From Bacteroidales bacterium (GTDB taxonomy: Bacteria; Bacteroidota; Bacteroidia; Bacteroidales; P3), in contig JAFZDP010000030.1 of the NCBI GenBank assembly GCA_017561155.1, forward strand, positions 1 through 58,498: a stretch of 58,498 bases of DNA. Direction: 5' to 3'. The translations under genes and the position numbers were made by a program. The notes beneath the pieces were generated by a model that was not told the DNA's origin, did no database searches, and saw nothing but the letters and a program-made list of their open reading frames with translations. Each line of letters begins with the position of its first letter. The stretch's first letter is position 1. Below are positions 1 to 8,968 of the stretch, in pieces.

Positions 1-58
1 GCTGACTGCTGACTGCTGACTGCTAACTGCTAACTGCTAACTGCTAACTGCTAACTGC
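1..58. repeat. Heptamer tandem repeat at the window edge
   Basis: About eight copies of a 7-bp unit, first gctgact (three copies) and then gctaact (five copies), run from the first base to just before the small gene at 74. The change of one base part-way is what unequal copying of a short unit would give. The array reaches the window edge, so its true length is unknown. Confidence 0.9.
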
Positions 59-73
59 AAAAAAGTAAATCTT

Positions 74-256
74 ATGAAAATTCAACTTATAGTTGCTATC
101 GTTCTGTGTTTGTTTGGGGTGGTTCTGATAGGAGTCAGTTTTGTGGTGCCGCCTTTGGGAGTTATAGACAACAGCGTGCTTGTGGCCTTTGGCGAGGTGC
201 TTACCTTTTCGGGGTCGCTGATGGGAATAGATTACAAATATCGCAAACGATGTTGA
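74..256 (+). CDS. Small hydrophobic protein, function unknown
   Basis: This 60-residue ORF encodes two hydrophobic stretches, about residues 4-26 and 34-50, separated by a short polar turn (VIDNS), and ends in a basic tail (YKYRKRC). It is therefore probably a small inner-membrane hairpin with its charged tail in the cytoplasm. The size and topology resemble small holin-like or membrane peptides of Bacteroidales, but I cannot assign a function. The coding composition is normal, unlike the tandem repeats that flank it on both sides (1-58 and 258-489), which argues that it is a genuine gene. It is the only plus-strand gene before 20505. Its isolation between repeats means that a stray conserved ORF is also possible. 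Confidence 0.6.
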   Translation: MKIQLIVAIVLCLFGVVLIGVSFVVPPLGVIDNSVLVAFGEVLTFSGSLMGIDYKYRKRC

Positions 257-257
257 G

Positions 258-489
258 GGACTGCGGACAACGGACAACGGACAACGGACTACGGACTACG
301 GACTACGGACTACGGACTACGGACAACAGACTACGGACAACGGACAACAGACTGCGGACTACGGGTTGCGGGTTACAGGTTACAACAGGTTACAGGTTAC
401 AGGTTACAGGTTACGGGTTACTGCTGACGGCTGACGGCTGACGGCTGACGGCTGACGGCTCACGACTCACAGCTCACAGCTCACAACTC
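258..489. repeat. Block of four successive 7-8 bp tandem repeat families
   Basis: From left to right: octamers of the type cggacaac and cggactac (about 264-358), heptamers aggttac (about 365-420), heptamers ctgacgg (about 422-458), and heptamers ctcacag (about 459-487). The last unit runs into the TGA stop codon of dnaG (488-490 on the minus strand). Related degenerate words occur at 43926-44009 and 57741-57845. The 111-residue plus-strand ORF crossing this block is only the translation of the repeats. Confidence 0.9.
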
Positions 490-2530
490 AACTTGTTATT
501 ATTTGGTTCAGCTCTTTGCATATCAGCACTTTCACTTTTTTCATTTGTGCTATCTGGTGCAGCAGCAGAGTCAGCTCGTCGTCGGTCTGCTCGTCTTTCA
601 GCTTTTCCGACAATGCGTTGATGCGTTCTTCCAGCTTCATCTGCTTGAACCTTAGCAGACTTTGTTTTAGGTCTTTTTCCAAGTTGTCGTCCATGGTAGG
701 CACATAAATCTGGTAACGTTCCATCCAGTTGTCGCTCACATTGTAGGTGTTTGTCAGCAATGTAGCGGCAAGGTTTGCAAGCTCTATGTTGTCTTGCTGC
801 AAAAAGTAGTCGGCGTCAACCATTCTGCCTTCAAGCAGATTGTTCTTATACGTTTCGTATATAGTCTGATATACAGGGTTTTTAAAGTCCAGTTCGTCGG
901 CCATCAGGTCGCCCACAATAATAGCAGACACATAGTTTTCTTCTTCTATGTCGTTACCCTGCTCGTCTTTTGCGGGCTGCTTTATCGTCGACGTTCCGCT
1001 GTTCATCAACAGGCTTATCAGTTTTCTCTCGTAAACCTCCAAAGGGTCTGCGGCACCGTCTGTTATCAGGGCTTTCTTCAGGCGTTCCGCCTCGTCGGGA
1101 GTAGGACCTTGTTGGTCGGCAGGTATATCGGGGTTTGGCGTAGGATAGTCATTAGCAGGCAATTGTTCGGCAGGCGATGGCGTTGCTGCAGCAGCCACGG
1201 CGGCATTTTCGAACTGCTTTTTGCGGTTGCTTACTATACATTTTGCAAGCTCGGTGGCCAAAGTCTGCTCCGAAATGTCCAGCAGCGACGCACATTCTTT
1301 CACATATATGTTGCGTTCTATCAGCTCGGGCACCAAAGCAATGGTTTGCACAATGTCTTTTATGAGAGCCGCCTTCTTTATGGGGTCGCCTTTGGTTTCT
1401 TCAAGCAGTATCTTCGTCTTGAAAATGATGAAGTTGGTAGCCTGCTCGGTTACATAGGCCTGAATTTTTTCGGCACCATATTTTCTGGTATAGCTGTCGG
1501 GGTCTTCACCGTCGGGAAACAGCACCACCCTCACCCTCATGCCCTCTTCGAGCAGCATGTTCACGGCTCTGAAAGCGGCCTTTATACCTGCAGCGTCGCC
1601 ATCGTATAGCACGGTTATGTTTTTCGTATATCGGCTTATCAGGCGAATCTGCTCCATGGTAAGACTCGTTCCCGAACTGGCCACGGTGTTTTCGATACCG
1701 GCCTGGTGCATGGTTATCACGTCGATATTTCCCTCTACCAGGTAGCACAAATCTTGTTTGCTGATGGCACCTTTGGCTTGGAATATACCGTATAGCGTTC
1801 GGCTCTTGTTGTAAATCTCGCTTTCCGGCGAGTTGACGTACTTGGCGGCCTGCTTCTCCGAACTGAGTATACGACCGCTGAAACCCAAACACTTGCCGCT
1901 GACGCTGAAAACGGGAAACATGACACGACCCCGAAAACGGTCGTACTTCTTTCCGTTCTCCTTGACGATGGTGAGTCCGGTTTTTTCCAGCACGTTCAGC
2001 GAGTAGCCGTTTTGTGTGGCATGGTTGGTAAAGTTGTCCCACTCGTCGATACAGTAGCCCAATCCGAAACGTTTGATAACGACATCGGTAAGTCCACGTT
2101 CGTAAAAATAACTAAGGCCTATAGCCTGCCCCATCTCGTTGTTGTAGAGCAGGTCGGCAAAATATTTCTGAGCAAAATCCGACACGTTGAGCAACGCCTC
2201 TCGCTCGGTTTGCTTCTCGAGTTGCTGAGGGGTCAGAGCCTCCTCCTCAATCTCTATATTGTATTTGTTTGCAATATAACGCAACGCCTCGGGATATGAA
2301 AAATGCTCGTGCTTCATCAGGAAGTGCACGCTGTTTCCGGCCTCGCCACAGCCAAAACATTTGAATATGCCTTTGGCCGGCGACACAGTGAACGACGGTG
2401 TTTTCTCGTTGTGAAACGGACAGCAGCCCAACAAGTTGGCACCTCTGCGTTTCAGAGTTACAAAGTCGCCCACTATCTCTTCGATTCGGACGGTGTCTAA
2501 TATTTTTTCTATCGTTTCGGGTCGTATCAT
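488..2530 (-). CDS. dnaG: DNA primase DnaG
   Basis: DnaG synthesises the RNA primers for chromosome replication at the fork with the DnaB helicase. The 680-residue protein has the full bacterial layout. The N-terminal CHC2 zinc finger has Cys37, His40, Cys58 and Cys61. The catalytic core follows, with a TOPRIM segment at about residues 260-345 that contains EGNIDV, LYDGDAAG and GEDPDS, supplying the metal-binding acidic residues. An Ala/Pro-rich linker at about 435-485 leads to a C-terminal helicase-binding region. The length is a little above the usual 600-660 because of this linker. The start at 2530 places the zinc finger at the normal position. The gene heads a long minus-strand series but is followed downstream only by the repeat block, into which its stop codon falls. 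The usual rpoD neighbour is not present. Confidence 0.97.
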   Translation of the reverse strand: MIRPETIEKILDTVRIEEIVGDFVTLKRRGANLLGCCPFHNEKTPSFTVSPAKGIFKCFGCGEAGNSVHFLMKHEHFSYPEALRYIANKYNIEIEEEALTPQQLEKQTEREALLNVSDFAQKYFADLLYNNEMGQAIGLSYFYERGLTDVVIKRFGLGYCIDEWDNFTNHATQNGYSLNVLEKTGLTIVKENGKKYDRFRGRVMFPVFSVSGKCLGFSGRILSSEKQAAKYVNSPESEIYNKSRTLYGIFQAKGAISKQDLCYLVEGNIDVITMHQAGIENTVASSGTSLTMEQIRLISRYTKNITVLYDGDAAGIKAAFRAVNMLLEEGMRVRVVLFPDGEDPDSYTRKYGAEKIQAYVTEQATNFIIFKTKILLEETKGDPIKKAALIKDIVQTIALVPELIERNIYVKECASLLDISEQTLATELAKCIVSNRKKQFENAAVAAAATPSPAEQLPANDYPTPNPDIPADQQGPTPDEAERLKKALITDGAADPLEVYERKLISLLMNSGTSTIKQPAKDEQGNDIEEENYVSAIIVGDLMADELDFKNPVYQTIYETYKNNLLEGRMVDADYFLQQDNIELANLAATLLTNTYNVSDNWMERYQIYVPTMDDNLEKDLKQSLLRFKQMKLEERINALSEKLKDEQTDDELTLLLHQIAQMKKVKVLICKELNQIITS

Positions 2531-2597
2531 ATTGCAAACAAGAATGACATTTTAAAAGTTTTGTATCATAATATACAGCAAGGTTGCATATCTTTGG

Positions 2598-3566
2598 CTA
2601 TGCAAGAGCGGCTTTTATAGAATCCCATTGTTGGTTGGTCATCTTCACCCCTACCACTTCTATAATGTTGCCCGACAGTATTTTGCCATAGAATGCAGCC
2701 TTTTCTACCGACATTCCGTTGGCCAAAGCATACAAGAAACCGGCGGCATAAAAATCGCCGGCGCCGGTGGTATCCACCCGTTTGTGGTCGGTTATGCCTT
2801 CGGAGGTTATCTTTCCTTGGTGTTTAACCAACGAACCTCTCTTGCCCACTTTCACAATGGCGTATTCGCACATTTGGGCTATCTCGTCCAAGGCCTCGTC
2901 GGGTTGTTTGCCGGTAAAGGCCAATGCTTCTTCCTCGTTTGCGAAAAGAATGTCGACATAGTCGGCAACTATCGAACGCAAAAAGTCGAGGTTTTCTTCA
3001 ACCACATTGTAGCTTGCCAAATCCAAGCTCACTTTAAGTCCGCAATACTTGGCCAAATGCACAGCCTTGCGTATAAGTTCGTGATTTTGTACTAAATAAC
3101 CTTCAATATGGAATATATCGTAACCCTTAAACATGTCGGCAGTCAGATGGTCGGCACACATACCGATGGCAGCCCCCAAATGAGTGGCAAAAGTACGTTC
3201 GCCGTCGGCAGAAATAAATGTTGTGGCAGTGCCACTTGGAACCTCCGACGAGAACAACATGGTGTTTACACCGGTGTTTTCCAACTCTGTCTTGAAAATA
3301 TCGGCAACATTGTCTTTGCCCACCATTCCCACAAAAGCGGCGCTACCGCCCAAACAAGCTATGCCACGCATAGTGTTGCTGGCCGAACCGCCTGCTATCA
3401 TCTGCTTGTCCATAGCGGCAATGTATTCTTGAACGCTTTGGTTTTGAGCCGAATCTACCAGTTGCATACTGCCTTTGGGCAAACCAAGTTTGTCAAGATG
3501 TGCGTCGTCTGTCAGTTGTACCAAAATGTCTGTTAGGGCGTTGCCCATTCCTAATATCTTTTTCAT
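2598..3566 (-). CDS. PfkB-family carbohydrate/adenosine kinase
   Basis: This 322-residue cytosolic kinase belongs to the PfkB (ribokinase) family, which phosphorylates sugars or nucleosides with ATP. The N-terminal signature GNALTDILVQL matches the substrate-lid start of adenosine-kinase-like members. A GGSASNTMRG segment (about residues 57-66) is the first PfkB signature, and DTTGAGDFYAAG (about 268-279) is the second, containing the catalytic Asp and the anion-hole glycines. The FANEEE motif (about 211) is the NxxE-type metal site. The asparagine-rich substrate loop and the length favour the adenosine-kinase or sugar-kinase branch of unknown specificity that is widespread in Bacteroidales. 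The gene lies 21 bp downstream of yicC and may be cotranscribed with it. Exact substrate is uncertain. Confidence 0.9.
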   Translation of the reverse strand: MKKILGMGNALTDILVQLTDDAHLDKLGLPKGSMQLVDSAQNQSVQEYIAAMDKQMIAGGSASNTMRGIACLGGSAAFVGMVGKDNVADIFKTELENTGVNTMLFSSEVPSGTATTFISADGERTFATHLGAAIGMCADHLTADMFKGYDIFHIEGYLVQNHELIRKAVHLAKYCGLKVSLDLASYNVVEENLDFLRSIVADYVDILFANEEEALAFTGKQPDEALDEIAQMCEYAIVKVGKRGSLVKHQGKITSEGITDHKRVDTTGAGDFYAAGFLYALANGMSVEKAAFYGKILSGNIIEVVGVKMTNQQWDSIKAALA

Positions 3567-3587
3567 CGTCTAAATGTTATTTCTGAA

Positions 3588-4451
3588 TTATAATATGTTA
3601 CCCAATTGTTCTTTTATCTTTTCAAGTTCGTCTTTCATGTCCACCACCAAACGCTGAATGTCGGCATGGTTGGCCTTCGAGCCCAAAGTGTTTATCTCGC
3701 GGCCTATCTCTTGCACCACAAAAGATAGTTTTTTGCCCACGGCATCGCTTTCGGCCATCACCTCGTTGAAGTAGTCGATGTGTTTTCTAAGACGTACTTT
3801 TTCTTCCGTAACGTCGAACTTTTCCAAATAATATATAAGCTCTTGCTCAAAACGGTTCTCGTCGACAGCAAGTTCCACGTCGGAAAAGTATTTGCGTATT
3901 CTCTCTTTCACGGTGTCTATACGTTCCTTTTCGTAAGGCTCTACCTTGTCCAGCGTTTCTTCTATCAGCTTCACCCTGTAGATGAAATCCTTCTTAAGGA
4001 TCTCACCTTCGCGTTGTCTGAACTCTTCCACGTCGGCAATGGCTTTTTCCAAATTCTGAACCACAACAGCCCAAGCGTCGTCGGTAAGCTCCTTGACGTC
4101 TGAAGTTTGCCATACGTCAGAAAGCCTCAACACCGCCTCCATAAGGTGGTCGGAGTTCAAGCCGAATTCTTTGTACAGCTCCAAGCAGTCCAGGTAATGT
4201 TTTTTGGCTGTCTCGCGGTTCAATTCCGAAACACCCTGCGACTTGTCGATGTCTTCGGTTATGGAAAAATCAATTTTGCCACGCAACAACACGTTCAACA
4301 TGGCTCTGATGTCCAAGTCCTTTTCACGAAATATAGGTGTCAGACGGGTATTTATGTCTAGTTGTTTGCTGTTTAGTGTTCTAATCTCTATCGAGTAAGT
4401 TTTGCCATCTATTTCGAATTGTTTTTTGGCAAATCCGGTCATTGATTTCAT
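3588..4451 (-). CDS. yicC: YicC/YloC-family endoribonuclease
   Basis: The 287-residue protein begins with the family hallmark MKSMTGFAKK and ends with the conserved C-terminal block REINTLGSKAN followed by an amphipathic helix (DELEKIKEQLGNIL). YicC proteins are hexameric endoribonucleases that cleave small structured RNAs; in E. coli YicC takes part in small-RNA decay. The length is that of the family (about 290). In most bacteria yicC lies beside gmk (guanylate kinase), but here its neighbours are a PfkB kinase downstream and apbE 16 bp upstream. The function beyond RNase activity is inferred from the family only. Confidence 0.93.
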   Translation of the reverse strand: MKSMTGFAKKQFEIDGKTYSIEIRTLNSKQLDINTRLTPIFREKDLDIRAMLNVLLRGKIDFSITEDIDKSQGVSELNRETAKKHYLDCLELYKEFGLNSDHLMEAVLRLSDVWQTSDVKELTDDAWAVVVQNLEKAIADVEEFRQREGEILKKDFIYRVKLIEETLDKVEPYEKERIDTVKERIRKYFSDVELAVDENRFEQELIYYLEKFDVTEEKVRLRKHIDYFNEVMAESDAVGKKLSFVVQEIGREINTLGSKANHADIQRLVVDMKDELEKIKEQLGNIL

Positions 4452-4467
4452 AGTATGCAGTATATTA

Positions 4468-5475
4468 TTATTTCACAATCATGTCGTCGAACCCTTTTGT
4501 CGAATATGTTTTATAGTCGCCATTTTCGGTGTAGATGAAATAGGCCTCGTATTTGTCGGTATTCTCCAAGAATTCCAACGCCTTTTCGAGCCCCATCACC
4601 ATAAAAGCTGTCGCCATAGCGTCGGCCTCCCAAGCTTCTAAAGCCACCACCGACACGCTGAGCAGTGTGTGCTTCACGGGGTAGCCCGTAAAAGGATCGA
4701 TGGTATGAGAATACTTTACGCCGTCGGCTTCGTAGTATTTGCGGTAGTTGCCCGACGTCACCACCGCCTTGTCGGTCAAGGCAATCTTAACATCAACCTC
4801 TTGTGTGCTGTACTTGTTTTGGGCAGGTTTTTCGATACCTACCAGCCAACGTCCGCCATCGGGTTTAGAGCCATAGGCAAGCACTTCGCCACCTATATCG
4901 ACCAGAAAATTTTGCACCCCCTTCGACTTTAAGAAGTCGCCAACCATATCCACCGAATAGCCTTGGGCAATGGCGTTGAAATCCAACTCGGTGCAAGGGT
5001 TTTCTTTTACCAGAAGGGTGTCGTTGAGGATGGCAAGTTTGTCGTAGCCCACATATTGTTTAAGACTGTCTATAACAGCAGCGTCGACATTGGCAGCCTC
5101 GGAGAAGCCGAAGCCCCAAGCATTTACAAGTTTGCCCACAGTGATGTCGAAATATCCGTCGGTAGCCTTCGAGATGCCTTGCGACTTGGCAAACAAATCG
5201 GCAAACAATGGGTTGACACACATGTTTTCGTTGGCATTGACGCGTCGTATAACCGACGTATCTACCCACAACGAGGCGGTATTGTCGAACTCTGTCAGCA
5301 ACGAGTCTATACTCGACCTGAAATCTCGACCCCGACTGTCGTAATAGGTCACGGCATAGTATGTGCCCTGAGCCTTGCCCGAAAACTGTATCTTTTGGTT
5401 TTTGTTGGTGTTGCACGAACAAGCAGCAGCAACCAAACCTACAACAACCAACGCTTTACGAATACTTTTCATCAC
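4468..5475 (-). CDS. apbE: FAD:protein FMN transferase, lipoprotein (ApbE)
   Basis: ApbE attaches FMN through a phosphoester bond to Thr or Ser of periplasm-facing flavoproteins such as NqrB/NqrC and RnfG. The 335-residue product starts with a lipoprotein signal peptide, with hydrophobic residues 8-20 and a lipobox ending at Cys21 (AAACSC). The family motifs are present: GTYYAVTYYD near the N-terminus, TDGYFDITVGKLVNAWGFG, ELDFNAIAQGYSVD for FAD binding, VDIGGEVLAYG, HTIDPFTGYP and a final DAMATAFMVMG. The length is typical. It probably sits in the inner membrane facing the periplasm. The start could equally be the second Met codon one position on. The downstream neighbour yicC is 16 bp away and the thioesterase upstream is 10 bp away, so they are probably cotranscribed. 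No target flavoprotein gene is in the window. Confidence 0.95.
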   Translation of the reverse strand: MMKSIRKALVVVGLVAAACSCNTNKNQKIQFSGKAQGTYYAVTYYDSRGRDFRSSIDSLLTEFDNTASLWVDTSVIRRVNANENMCVNPLFADLFAKSQGISKATDGYFDITVGKLVNAWGFGFSEAANVDAAVIDSLKQYVGYDKLAILNDTLLVKENPCTELDFNAIAQGYSVDMVGDFLKSKGVQNFLVDIGGEVLAYGSKPDGGRWLVGIEKPAQNKYSTQEVDVKIALTDKAVVTSGNYRKYYEADGVKYSHTIDPFTGYPVKHTLLSVSVVALEAWEADAMATAFMVMGLEKALEFLENTDKYEAYFIYTENGDYKTYSTKGFDDMIVK

Positions 5476-5485
5476 CGTGTTTCTA

Positions 5486-5890
5486 CTATTTTGCGTCTAT
5501 CTTCGCCCCTACTATCGATGCTTTTGCTATCAACTTGTCGTCGCCGTCTACAATATCGACATCGAAAAAACAGTTGGCTTTGCCGTTTTTCACACACCGA
5601 GCCACGGCATACAAAACATCGCTTTTCGAGGCACTCAAAAACCTGATATCGCCGGAAATAGAAACCGTTGTAAGGGTATCGTAGTTGGCAGCAACCGCGA
5701 AAGCAAAGTCGGCCAAAGTATACAACACACCGCCCATCACAGCCCCCATGGCATTCTTATGCTTGGCAGCAAGATGGAGCATACACTTGGCATACAACAC
5801 GTCCACCTCTACAATCTCGATACCGGTGGTTTGGGTTGCATACAAGTCGTCGGCAAAACGTTTCCTGACTTCCGGCAAACAGACTGTCAT
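5486..5890 (-). CDS. PaaI-type hotdog-fold thioesterase
   Basis: A 134-residue cytosolic protein with the single hotdog domain of the PaaI/YbgC group, which hydrolyses acyl-CoA thioesters. The diagnostic helix region HKNAMGAVMGGVLYTLADFAFAVAAN (about residues 45-70) contains the conserved Asn/Gly and Asp residues at the active-site dimer interface. The C-terminal part is the long antiparallel strand set, ending in KASIVGAKIDAK. Its stop is 10 bp from the apbE start and its start abuts the dapA stop at 5892. The substrate cannot be told from the sequence. Confidence 0.88.
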   Translation of the reverse strand: MTVCLPEVRKRFADDLYATQTTGIEIVEVDVLYAKCMLHLAAKHKNAMGAVMGGVLYTLADFAFAVAANYDTLTTVSISGDIRFLSASKSDVLYAVARCVKNGKANCFFDVDIVDGDDKLIAKASIVGAKIDAK

Positions 5891-5891
5891 T

Positions 5892-6782
5892 TTATTTGCT
5901 GTTTTCTAATTCGTCTATCAACCCGGAAATCTTTGTGTACAAAGGCTTGGAAACCTTCACCAAAGGCAATCTTAAATGGTTAGATATAAGACCTTTCGCT
6001 TCCATAGCAGCCTTAACACCTGCAGGGTTGCCCTCTTCGAATATAGCGTTCATCAAAGGCAACAGTTTGTAGTGCAATGGCAACGCCGATTCGAAATCGT
6101 GTTTCAAACAGTAGTTGACCATTTCTGTCATTTGCTTTGGAAAAGCGTTGGCTATAACAGATATAACGCCGATAGCACCTGCCGCCATCATCGGAAGGGT
6201 AAGAGCGTCGTCGCCCGATATTACCGAGAAATGTTCGGGTTTGTTGCGTATAATTTGCATCACCTGCGACATATTTCCCGATGCTTCTTTGATAGCAACA
6301 ATATTAGAAAATTCTTCGGCTATCTGCAAAGTAGTTTCGGCAGTCATGTTAGAAGCGGTACGTCCGGGTACGTTGTACATTATAACCGGAACCGGAGATA
6401 CTTCGGCTATATTCTTGTAGTGTAGATAGATGCCACGTTGTTGAGGCTTGTTGTAGTATGGCGACACAGACAATATACCACTTATTCCGGTAAAGTCGGT
6501 TTGTTTTATCTTGTCGACAACTTCAAGGGTATTGTTTCCACCCATGCCCAACACTATGGGCAATCTGTTGTCTACTATTTCTAAAACGTTGTCTATTATA
6601 GCAGCTTTCTCTTTACTGTTCATCGTAGCAGCCTCGCTTGTAGTACCTAACACTACTATATAGTCGACCTTAGCCTCTACAAAAGATTCAACTACGGCTT
6701 CTAATGTACTAAAATCTATTGTTCCTTGTTTGCGAAACGGAGTTATCAAAGCAACCCCTGTTCCCGAAAAATTAACGTTCAT
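5892..6782 (-). CDS. dapA: 4-hydroxy-tetrahydrodipicolinate synthase DapA
   Basis: DapA condenses pyruvate with aspartate semialdehyde, the first committed step of the diaminopimelate/lysine pathway that supplies the peptidoglycan cross-linking residue. The 296-residue TIM barrel shows GTTSEAATM (about residues 45-53), the tyrosine motif MYNVPGRTASNM (about 134-145) and the Schiff-base lysine in AIKEASGNM (about 160-168), followed by SGDDAL. The length and motif spacing match the family closely. The gene is followed within 2 bp by the thioesterase gene and preceded by a DUF6913 gene 12 bp upstream, so it lies inside a tightly packed minus-strand operon. No other dap gene lies in the window. 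Confidence 0.97.
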   Translation of the reverse strand: MNVNFSGTGVALITPFRKQGTIDFSTLEAVVESFVEAKVDYIVVLGTTSEAATMNSKEKAAIIDNVLEIVDNRLPIVLGMGGNNTLEVVDKIKQTDFTGISGILSVSPYYNKPQQRGIYLHYKNIAEVSPVPVIMYNVPGRTASNMTAETTLQIAEEFSNIVAIKEASGNMSQVMQIIRNKPEHFSVISGDDALTLPMMAAGAIGVISVIANAFPKQMTEMVNYCLKHDFESALPLHYKLLPLMNAIFEEGNPAGVKAAMEAKGLISNHLRLPLVKVSKPLYTKISGLIDELENSK

Positions 6783-6794
6783 ATTATGTTCTAA

Positions 6795-7343
6795 TTATTT
6801 ATTTATCAATGTCAAATAATGTATCACTTGTTTCAAAAAATCAAATTCAGATGTTTTGCTATCCATCTTTATCAGCAAATCGTATACTTTCTGATCCTCG
6901 TCGACATGGTTTCCTCTCGATACTTTCAAGTCGGCCAAGGCATTGAGGACAACAAACACCGGGAAGAAATCGGCACTGTCAAGCGTTGCGTCTATCAGCA
7001 CGTCGTACTTTCTGTCCACAAATGGTTTCACCGCCGACATCCTAGGCACCCCCAGCCAGTTTATATCTGTCTTGGAGTGTATTAGAGTTACATTTATATT
7101 TGTTATCAAGAAGTCTAAAGGCTGTTTGTCGTTGATTTTTCCAATCAAGAACACTTTTTTGCCATATTCTTCAAATATCTTTACTATATGAGTTACCTTT
7201 TTCCAATTCTCTTCGGTCGAAACATTGAAAATGATTCCTATCGTTTCGGCAGAATCGAAATTATGCATCTTCTTCACCCGTTTCAAGGATGTCAATTGTT
7301 TTACAATTCTTTGTTGTTTTATTTTTCGCAAAAAGTCAAGCAT
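6795..7343 (-). CDS. DUF6913 family protein
   Basis: A 182-residue cytosolic protein that resembles the Bacteroidota-specific DUF6913 family: a basic N-terminal helix (MLDFLRKIKQQR), then an alpha/beta region with ETIGIIFNVSTEENW and KPFVDRKYDVLIDAT. The reading frame is open to an ATG at 7382, but that start would overlap the end of rnhB by 17 bp. The internal ATG at 7343 gives a 22-bp gap and an N-terminus of the usual type, so I chose it. The function of the family is unknown. The position between rnhB and dapA in a compact operon suggests a housekeeping role. Confidence 0.8.
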   Translation of the reverse strand: MLDFLRKIKQQRIVKQLTSLKRVKKMHNFDSAETIGIIFNVSTEENWKKVTHIVKIFEEYGKKVFLIGKINDKQPLDFLITNINVTLIHSKTDINWLGVPRMSAVKPFVDRKYDVLIDATLDSADFFPVFVVLNALADLKVSRGNHVDEDQKVYDLLIKMDSKTSEFDFLKQVIHYLTLINK

Positions 7344-7365
7344 AACAAAATGTATTATATCGTTT

Positions 7366-7962
7366 TTAGAATTGTATTTCAAGCTGTTTGTTCAAAGCGA
7401 AAGACTTTCTATGATATGGCGAAATGCCATTTTCATGTATTGCCTCGTAATGCTTTGCCGTTGGGTAGCCTTTGTTTGAATCCCAACCATAACATGGATA
7501 TTCTTCATGTAGCTTTATCATGTAATCGTCTCTATACGACTTTGCCAAAATAGAAGCTGCCGCTATAGACTGGTACAAGGCATCGCCTTTGACAATGCAC
7601 TTGTATTCTATATCCGTTTGATTTTTAAATCTGTTGCCGTCTATCAAAAGCAATTCGGGCTGTATATCCAACATTTGCACAGCCTTATTCATAGCCAAGA
7701 AAGAGGCATTAAGAATATTTATTTTGTCTATCTCGTTGTTATCGACAACAGATACAGCCCATGCCAACGCTTCCTTTTCAATGACTTCTCGCAACATAAG
7801 ACGTTGTTTTGGAGTAAGTTTTTTTGAATCGTTCAGCAATTCGTTGGCGAAACTTTTGGGCAATATTACAGCAGCAGCAAAGACCGGTCCGGCCAAGCAA
7901 CCACGTCCTGCTTCATCGCAGCCTGCTTCTATCTTATTTTCTGTATATTGCGACAACAACAT
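7366..7962 (-). CDS. rnhB: Ribonuclease HII
   Basis: RNase HII nicks RNA in RNA-DNA hybrids and removes single ribonucleotides misincorporated in DNA. The 198-residue protein carries the N-terminal catalytic motif [14 protein letters not shown] (Asp and Glu of the DEDD tetrad at about residues 14-20), a second acidic site in [10 protein letters not shown] (about 107) and [16 protein letters not shown] (about 145), the last containing the fourth acidic residue. The length is typical. It precedes the DUF6913 gene and lies 29 bp downstream of a polytopic membrane protein gene. Confidence 0.96.
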   Translation of the reverse strand: MLLSQYTENKIEAGCDEAGRGCLAGPVFAAAVILPKSFANELLNDSKKLTPKQRLMLREVIEKEALAWAVSVVDNNEIDKINILNASFLAMNKAVQMLDIQPELLLIDGNRFKNQTDIEYKCIVKGDALYQSIAAASILAKSYRDDYMIKLHEEYPCYGWDSNKGYPTAKHYEAIHENGISPYHRKSFALNKQLEIQF

Positions 7963-7991
7963 TTTATCTACATTTTAATTTATATTTCTAA

Positions 7992-8966
7992 CTATATCAT
8001 ATACACACTTAGCAACGAACATACAAACACAAGCAACAACACTATGTCTGAAATAAATTCTTTTTGTTTAACCCTTAATATATAGGTCGATATGAAAAAA
8101 CTAAATGGTATTACAAACAATTGTATAGGAAATGGCACAACTGTCATATACATCAAAATTATGATATCTACGAGCGTCAGCCATACAATTATCAACGTCT
8201 TTTTTCTATATAGAGCAACATTTTCCAACGAATTGAACATATAATGAAAAAATGACACTATAAATATGAGTATCAATACGGCATCAAAAATCAGAAACAA
8301 CTTATTGGAAAAGTCAAAAGACAGGTTGATTTGAAATATTTCACTCATCGACGAATAGAGAAATACATCAAGACCATCTACAAAAAAGTAGTACAAAAAT
8401 AAAGCTATTTGTGGCAATATAAAACCAAGTATCACTGTTACCCACTCTCTCCAATAATATATTTTGTATATTATCAAAACAAGGGGTATCAACAATATAA
8501 AGTACAAATACAACGAATCGAACATTCCTGCAATAGAAATCATTGCCGAAGCACGAAATATTTTATCTTGGCATGTTTTTATATTATCGCAACTCAACAG
8601 ATTGTTCAACGCTATAAGTATAAACAAATTGGATATAAGTATAGGCGTAATTGTTTGAACTTGCATAGCAGAAAACAACGTAACATACACAAACATAGGC
8701 ATAAGACTGGCATTTGTAACCAACTTATGCTTTGCAAGTACAACATTAAAGAACAATCCTTCCACCAAAAGCAACAGATACGCCAATATCGACGCTAACA
8801 ATGGAAAATGATTCAAAGCTTTTGCCACTTCTCCATACAATAGCGTCACGCTATCAGTAGCTATAGGCTGAGGATTAAGGAATGTTCCAATCCACAGAGA
8901 AATACTTGATATAAATATCAATAAGTATTGATTTAGATAATTCTTTTTAAAAACACTTACCAGCAT
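7992..8966 (-). CDS. Polytopic membrane protein, DUF6427-like
   Basis: The 324-residue product is almost entirely hydrophobic, with roughly nine to ten membrane helices and short polar loops (for example SCDNIKTCQDKIF). The N-terminus MLVSVFKKNYLNQYLL and overall topology resemble the Bacteroidota membrane family DUF6427, for which no function is known. The start is 2 bp downstream of the stop of the subtilisin gene at 8969, so the two genes are probably coupled in translation. A role in export or envelope assembly is possible from context, but is not shown by the sequence. Family assignment is tentative. Confidence 0.65.
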   Translation of the reverse strand: MLVSVFKKNYLNQYLLIFISSISLWIGTFLNPQPIATDSVTLLYGEVAKALNHFPLLASILAYLLLLVEGLFFNVVLAKHKLVTNASLMPMFVYVTLFSAMQVQTITPILISNLFILIALNNLLSCDNIKTCQDKIFRASAMISIAGMFDSLYLYFILLIPLVLIIYKIYYWREWVTVILGFILPQIALFLYYFFVDGLDVFLYSSMSEIFQINLSFDFSNKLFLIFDAVLILIFIVSFFHYMFNSLENVALYRKKTLIIVWLTLVDIIILMYMTVVPFPIQLFVIPFSFFISTYILRVKQKEFISDIVLLLVFVCSLLSVYMI

Positions 8967-8968
8967 CT

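Noticed and set aside
106..441. 111-residue plus-strand ORF at the left end
   Set aside because: It is mostly the translation of 7-8 bp tandem repeats (LRTTDNG-type strings) and overlaps the better-supported 60-residue gene.
794..1609. 271-residue plus-strand ORF opposite dnaG
   Set aside because: It is antisense to the conserved primase core and gives no plausible protein.
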